From a virus, in IMG/VR virus record IMGVR_UViG_3300036861_000148, positions 1 through 31,908 of that record: a stretch of 31,908 bases of DNA. The stretch is one strand, 5' to 3'. The notes beneath the pieces were generated by a model. It worked only from the letters and a program-made list of their open reading frames with translations, was not told where the DNA came from and made no database searches. The position numbers and the translations under genes are program-made. Position 1 is the stretch's first letter; every line of letters starts with the position of its first letter. Below, one piece after another: positions 27,592 to 31,908 of this stretch.

Positions 27592-28097
27592 GCCAGATAC
27601 GCCTCTCTCACGCTGGATAGGTCAAGCTCGTCTGGACCCATCTTGATGGCCGGCGATCTCATGCAGGTCTTATCTGGATAGGGCCGATGATCCAATCCGA
27701 GGATGTGCCCGAACTCATGGGCGAGGGTGTACTGCACATGGCTCAGCGGGCAGTCCTTGCTGATCCACACATCCGCCGAGCCCACTAGATTGCCGGGATA
27801 GACATGGGGATTCATGTAGCCGTACCAGTTCTGCCCCGGTGTCTCCTTGACCGGGTCCTGCACGCTCACTTGAAGCACCCCTGTAGCTGCGGGGTAGATG
27901 TAAGGGGTGTCGGGCTCGAAGCTAGTAGTGAATGCCACTACACCGCTCTGTGCCCATTGGTCGCAGGCCCAACGTACTGCCCTGCGCCATGTTGCGGGAC
28001 TCCATCTCCACTTCTTAGGGTCCACTGCACTGAGCACCTTCACGACGCGGACCTCACGATTGTTAGTGGGATCCCAGGCCCAATAAACTTCTCTCAC
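27588..28097 (-). CDS. Second metzincin (matrixin-like) metalloprotease
   Basis: 169 aa. It carries HEFGHILGLDH (H127, E128, H131, G134, H137) and a downstream Met in TCMRSP as Met-turn. The N-terminal part has WSPATWRRAVRWACDQWAQS, the helix-then-strand order of matrixin domains. No signal peptide or membrane segment is present. It lies between a fibre-like gene and the endolysin, so it may be a tail-associated protease acting on surface proteins or a lysis factor. GTG at 28097 overlaps the previous stop (GTGA). Confidence 0.8.
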   Translation of the reverse strand: MREVYWAWDPTNNREVRVVKVLSAVDPKKWRWSPATWRRAVRWACDQWAQSGVVAFTTSFEPDTPYIYPAATGVLQVSVQDPVKETPGQNWYGYMNPHVYPGNLVGSADVWISKDCPLSHVQYTLAHEFGHILGLDHRPYPDKTCMRSPAIKMGPDELDLSSVREAYLA

Positions 28098-28627
28098 GCC
28101 AGCTTGACGCCCCAAAGCGTCGAATTAGTCTTTACCGTTGTTGCGGTAGCGTTCGAGGTGTTTTGCGCCCACCGGTAAGTGATCACACCGGCGGTTCCCG
28201 CATTGATATAGAGAACCTCGACAGGAACCAACTTTGTGTTATCCAAAATGGCCGTCTGTGTAGGGGTATCCGATGCTGTTAGTTCGTCATCCTGCACGTA
28301 TACGCTTCCTGTGGCGCTATTCGAGGTGGAGGTCATGTCAAGTGTTCCGCCCGCTGGAAACGAAAATGTGTGCTTTAGGTCTCCACCGGATATGCCGCTG
28401 ACACGAATACGTAATTGAAACCACCAGACCTCATTAGCAGCGATTGATGGGGTTACGAGCGCCGAATCACTTACCAGCGTTGTCGATGAGGTAACCGACT
28501 GATCTGAGGTTTTCCGCACAAGTAGGTGGGGACCGAAGGAGAGCTGGTTGTCGCGGATATAGGTGTTGAAGTTCGCCGCCGTCAGCGTCTCGCCGGCACT
28601 CCAGGTTTTCGGTGCTGTGAAACCCAT
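28094..28627 (-). CDS. Tail fibre / minor tail protein
   Basis: 177 aa. It starts MGFTAPKTWSAGETLTAANF NTYIRDN, the hallmark opening of many siphovirus minor tail or receptor-binding proteins, then a beta-rich C-terminal part (TASDTPTQTAILDNTKLVPV, ending WGVKLA). It is expected at the tail tip, contacting the host. Seven bases separate it from the 841-aa tail gene. Confidence 0.75.
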   Translation of the reverse strand: MGFTAPKTWSAGETLTAANFNTYIRDNQLSFGPHLLVRKTSDQSVTSSTTLVSDSALVTPSIAANEVWWFQLRIRVSGISGGDLKHTFSFPAGGTLDMTSTSNSATGSVYVQDDELTASDTPTQTAILDNTKLVPVEVLYINAGTAGVITYRWAQNTSNATATTVKTNSTLWGVKLA

Positions 28628-28634
28628 TTATCTC

Positions 28635-31160
28635 CTACCTAAGAATCGCTGTTGAATCCAGCAGGCCATACACCGGGTCATCCAGGACGCCTGCCACGAT
28701 CAGACTGCTCGGTGCCACTGCAAGCGTTACGGTCCATGACCCGTCACGACCGATATCGTGGGAGAGTCCTTCGATAGATGAGATTTGGGATGTGGCCGTC
28801 TGGGATTCGATGACCTTGGTGATGTCGTTGATGTCCCGCACCAGGACTCGGTCCCAGAGGTCGTGTTGCATCGCGTTATCAACCAGACTTTCGAGCCGAA
28901 GAACGGGCTGGGCATAGCGCCCAATCTGGGCCGTAGCTCGATCTAGGACCGCTGCATCGGATACAAGTTGGATATCCGTTTCCGAACTTGAGCGGATGCC
29001 ATATTGGGTTTTGGACGCCTCGTCTGTGGCAACCTGCTCAACTCCTCCCGCCCGAGTCAGATGCACATCATTGAGAATCAAGTCATCACTCAGGGTGGGC
29101 ACGATTTCTCGGTAGCTCATCCCGGTGCCATCATCGGCCCATATGCGGGTTGAGATATCTGGATTTGTCTCCACATCCTGCCGAAAGACCGCCTTCCCGT
29201 CCTTACCGATGAAGAACCGGCCGCCCTCAGCATGGGCTATCTGCTGGATATGCTCGAGTGCTGAAACGTTGTCCAGCGTGATCGCTGGAACCGTTGCGGT
29301 GCCAACATCGATATCTCGATCATGGGATTCGACTAATACCTTCAATTCGGCAGCGATACCGAGGTAGCCCCGGCTAACTCCGTCCCAAGTAGCGGAAGCC
29401 GTCGTCTCGAAAGCATCGCTTCTATATTGCGTTTCTAGAATTCGGATACCCGTCAAGGGCGTTTCGTCTGCCTCGGTCCAACTAGCCCTTGGTGTTATGC
29501 CCTGCACGTTGATGGTCCATGCAGATATTGGGCGGTTGTTTGTATTGGCTGGAGCGGCAAGTGTAATGCTCCCAGAGGTTGCAGTTGCGTCTACGGTTGG
29601 AGCCTGTACGAAGGCGGCGGGCACGCCGGTCGATAAGTCCACGCCGTCTGCGTGCATGAATGCCATGTGGATCGAGGTCTGAGACTGCCCCCCGAAATCG
29701 ACGGTGGTTGTTCCAGTAGTAGAACCGGATGCTTTAGCACCAAATAAGGTCATGCGCCGGCTTGCGCCAGAGTTCACGATCGTAGCTATGTTTACCCAGG
29801 TTAGGTTGTTTCCTGTGACTGTTGGGATATTCGGGGCTGTCGCCAGCACGCTCACTACGTAGAGGATAATGAGGCCGCTTGTTGGAGGCGTCCAACTGCT
29901 ATTGGTAAGAGAGGTGCCGCTACTTGCCCACGCATCGGGATTGCTGGTCGCACCAAGGTTGTCGAATGTGATCGGCGTGACGTCAATGGTGTTTGGCCAA
30001 TTCACTGCATCAAGGATGGCATTGATCCTTGCTCCGCTTCCCTGTTGAGAGAAGCTTCCAGAGACATTGGCCAGGGATAGCATCTTCATGCCGTCGACGA
30101 GGGACACCCTGGTTTCCATGTCCTTGTCACCAGGGAAAGCGACGGGCCACTCTTCCACGAATCCGGTGAGTACTGGATATGTAATTGCGTTATCGCTCTT
30201 CAGCTCGGCGGCAATGCCTTCCCAGTCACGTGCTGCCCCATCCCACGTAGCAGAAGCGGTTGTCTCAAATGCGTCAGGTCGTTCCTGTGTTTTGAGCTTA
30301 TGATAGCTTGCTGATCCAGCAGTCAACGTGTCGAACTCAATCCAGTTAGTTCGTGGTGTCATGGGTACGTTGCCCACGGCGAAAGCAGCTATAGGTCGAT
30401 TAGCACTATTACCAGCCGCTGACAAAGTAATCGAGGCAGATGTCTGCGCAGTACCGAAGCCAGTTGGGGCTTGCACAAAAGCTCCAGCCACGCCACCACC
30501 AAGATCAACCCCATCTGCATGCATGAATGCCATCTTGACATTAGCCTGAGACTGCCCAGCAAAGTCTGCTGTCGTGGCTCCCACAGAAGCCCCAGACGCA
30601 TCCGCACCAAAGAGCGTCATGCGAGTATTGGCGGTGCCCAAAACAGTTGCAATCTGGACCCAGGTAATTCCATTGCCACTCACCGTGGGTACGTTGGGGG
30701 TACCAACGAAGTTATTCAGGACGAACAGAACGATGAGCCCGCTCGTGGGTGGACCCCAACTTGTGTTGCTAAGAGAAGTGCCGGAACCCTCGGCATCGGG
30801 ATTGTCACTAGCGCCGAGATTGTTGAGGGCGATAAAGCGTGGCCATGTCCCACTAATGCGGATACGCCGCATCGGGAGGATGTACGGGTAGTAGGGTGAA
30901 GCAGAGTTGAATGGCGTGAATCGTCCATCTCGATTGTCCAGGGCGACGCTGCCTGTTCCAGCTTCAACCCGCTCGAGTTCACGATTAGCCCCACGGTGAG
31001 TCGATGCTTCCCGAACATAGGGCGTGATGTCCTGGCTAAAGGTTGGGGTGATTGGGCCGAGAACGGCCGAGTCAAGCTGAGCATTTGTAGCGTCGTCCAG
31101 CTGCGCCCCACTGATGTAGCCGCCGAGATCGAGCGCAACCGTAAGCGTCGGGGTACTCAT
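28635..31160 (-). CDS. Tail-tip/baseplate protein with duplicated inserted domain
   Basis: 841 aa. The framework (residues ~35-108, ~323-397 and ~610-841) resembles siphovirus tail-tip proteins: TPTFSQDITPYVREASTHRG, VALDNRDGRFTPFNSASPYY, then VSALEHIQQIAHAEGGRFFI GKDGK. Into it are inserted two copies of a ~210-aa jelly-roll-like domain, at residues ~110-322 and ~398-609. They share MTLFGA, MAFMHADGVDL, AFVQAPT and RxDAFETTASATWDG. The inserted domains are probably host- or sugar-binding. ATG at 31160 overlaps the tape measure stop. The gene is intact. Confidence 0.75.
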   Translation of the reverse strand: MSTPTLTVALDLGGYISGAQLDDATNAQLDSAVLGPITPTFSQDITPYVREASTHRGANRELERVEAGTGSVALDNRDGRFTPFNSASPYYPYILPMRRIRISGTWPRFIALNNLGASDNPDAEGSGTSLSNTSWGPPTSGLIVLFVLNNFVGTPNVPTVSGNGITWVQIATVLGTANTRMTLFGADASGASVGATTADFAGQSQANVKMAFMHADGVDLGGGVAGAFVQAPTGFGTAQTSASITLSAAGNSANRPIAAFAVGNVPMTPRTNWIEFDTLTAGSASYHKLKTQERPDAFETTASATWDGAARDWEGIAAELKSDNAITYPVLTGFVEEWPVAFPGDKDMETRVSLVDGMKMLSLANVSGSFSQQGSGARINAILDAVNWPNTIDVTPITFDNLGATSNPDAWASSGTSLTNSSWTPPTSGLIILYVVSVLATAPNIPTVTGNNLTWVNIATIVNSGASRRMTLFGAKASGSTTGTTTVDFGGQSQTSIHMAFMHADGVDLSTGVPAAFVQAPTVDATATSGSITLAAPANTNNRPISAWTINVQGITPRASWTEADETPLTGIRILETQYRSDAFETTASATWDGVSRGYLGIAAELKVLVESHDRDIDVGTATVPAITLDNVSALEHIQQIAHAEGGRFFIGKDGKAVFRQDVETNPDISTRIWADDGTGMSYREIVPTLSDDLILNDVHLTRAGGVEQVATDEASKTQYGIRSSSETDIQLVSDAAVLDRATAQIGRYAQPVLRLESLVDNAMQHDLWDRVLVRDINDITKVIESQTATSQISSIEGLSHDIGRDGSWTVTLAVAPSSLIVAGVLDDPVYGLLDSTAILR
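29334..29969 (-). repeat. Inserted domain copy 2 of the tail-tip protein
   Basis: It encodes residues ~398-609. It aligns along its whole length with copy 1 (for example MAFMHADGVDL and DAFETTASATWDG identical), with many substitutions between, so the duplication is old or the copies were acquired separately. Confidence 0.75.
30195..30833 (-). repeat. Inserted domain copy 1 of the tail-tip protein
   Basis: It encodes residues ~110-322. See copy 2 at 29334-29969. Together the two copies are about half of the protein. Confidence 0.75.
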
Positions 31161-31908
31161 AAGCCAGTAGTAGCGTTCCTGGCCTTCAACTTAAGTAGGC
31201 CATCACGGACCTTGCGGACTACTTCCTCACCGGTTACGTCACCGTTGATGATTATGGTGAGGCCACCACCGAAGCCCATCTCGTTATTTACACCGCTAAA
31301 GACTTCGCCCTTATGAACCAGTGCCAGGCCGGTGCTAAGCACTTCACCGCCATGCTGGAGGCCGCCGGCTCTCCGTGGGCCATGAGGGGCCAGGGTCGTG
31401 GTACCGCTGCCGATGTGCGCGAGGTCCGTAATGAAATCAATGGCCGTTTTCACGGCGTCGATGATGCGCTGAATCCATCCAAGAATATTATCGATGACGG
31501 CCTTGATCGGGCCGAGGATGAATTGCCACGCTTCGACAAAACGGTCTTTGATCCAGCCAACCACCTTGCCGATAACGTCGATAATGCGCCCGAAGAAGTT
31601 GACAATTGGTTCCACGAACTTGTCTCGGAGGAACGTCACCACGGACAAAGCGGCCGTAATGATCTTGGCAAGCCATTCAATGAGCTTGGTGATGAGGAAA
31701 ATGACGATGGGGAGGACTTCCGTTATCACCTTGAACGCTATGTACAGTTGAATACCGATGACGATGGCCAGGGGCTTGAAGACATCCCAGAGCTTCTTGA
31801 GTAGGGTCCACAATGCGGCGAACATCGGGCCAAGATTTGATTGAAGAACATGCCAGACCTGGGTGGCGGCCTCCACAAGATCCTTGCCCATGGATATCGC
31901 CACGGGCC
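31157..31908 (-). CDS. Tape measure protein, C-terminal part (continues from base 1)
   Basis: This is the C-terminal part of the tape measure gene that starts at 928. It includes the 81-base overlap; without it the part is 31157-31827. The sequence is strongly hydrophobic in the middle (IVIGIQLYIAF, VLPIVIFLITKLIEWL), then helical repeats (DKFVEPIVNFFGRIIDVIGK, WILGPIKAVIDNILGWIQRI) and a glycine-rich end (GVNNEMGFGGGLTIIINGDV) common near the C-terminus of phage tape measures. The stop overlaps the ATG of the next tail gene by 4 bases (ATGA at 31157-31160). Confidence 0.9.
   Translation of the reverse strand, partial: PVAISMGKDLVEAATQVWHVLQSNLGPMFAALWTLLKKLWDVFKPLAIVIGIQLYIAFKVITEVLPIVIFLITKLIEWLAKIITAALSVVTFLRDKFVEPIVNFFGRIIDVIGKVVGWIKDRFVEAWQFILGPIKAVIDNILGWIQRIIDAVKTAIDFITDLAHIGSGTTTLAPHGPRRAGGLQHGGEVLSTGLALVHKGEVFSGVNNEMGFGGGLTIIINGDVTGEEVVRKVRDGLLKLKARNATTGL
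31828..31908. repeat. Terminal direct repeat (circle-closing overlap), right copy
   Basis: Exact copy of bases 1-81. It lies inside the tape-measure gene on the minus strand. Confidence 0.95.

Noticed and set aside
1-31908. Terminal repeat as a packaged direct terminal repeat or an insertion
   Set aside because: It is only 81 bases, lies within one gene, and vanishes when the circle is closed; an assembly overlap is simpler.

Overview
This window is an essentially complete, circularly closed genome of a temperate, tailed (siphovirus-like) phage. The first 81 bases are repeated exactly at the end (1-81 = 31828-31908). The tape-measure gene reads through the junction without interruption, so the unique circle is 31,827 bp. 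The DNA looks GC-rich by eye. GTG starts, strong AGGAGG-type ribosome sites, a PGRP-type amidase endolysin, no recognisable spanins, and an actinobacterial-style HTH protein suggest a high-GC monoderm host (actinobacterial or similar). This is inference; nothing identifies the host directly, and no tRNA gene was seen.

Layout. Everything except 22011-23963 is read leftward (minus strand). From a control region at about 21718-22010, a leftward early operon (21717 down to about 12350) holds about 35 mostly tiny genes. Nearly all are linked by ATGA, GTGA or TGATG overlaps. They include an HTH protein, an ssDNA-binding-like protein, a second HTH protein whose gene carries two perfect 16-bp palindromes laid out like parS, a possible nuclease, an MT-A70 adenine methylase, a ParB-type protein, and an unusual crowd of zinc-ribbon and coiled-coil mini-proteins. 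The operon runs straight into the head genes (HNH, 38-aa ORF, large terminase, portal, protease, HK97 capsid), then connector and tail-tube genes, the G/T tail chaperones, and the tape measure. Across the circle junction follow an 841-aa tail protein with a duplicated inserted domain, a fibre-like protein, a metzincin protease, the endolysin, several membrane proteins, and a DEDDy exonuclease.

The rightward lysogeny block (22011-23963) is the most interesting part. In the position of a CI-type repressor sits one 289-aa protein with an N-terminal HTH-like domain, one membrane segment ending in an AxA site, and a C-terminal metzincin domain (HEVGHALGFGH plus a Met-turn). It is followed by a tyrosine integrase and a 53-aa membrane protein. 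The divergent control region carries three copies of AACGYCATGCGAG, one lying over the predicted start of a leftward TTGACA promoter. This looks like a membrane-tethered repressor joined to an extracytoplasmic protease, unlike the cytoplasmic ImmA/IrrE-type arrangement. A second metzincin lies among the late genes beside the endolysin. No polymerase, helicase or primase was recognised, so replication probably relies on the host.
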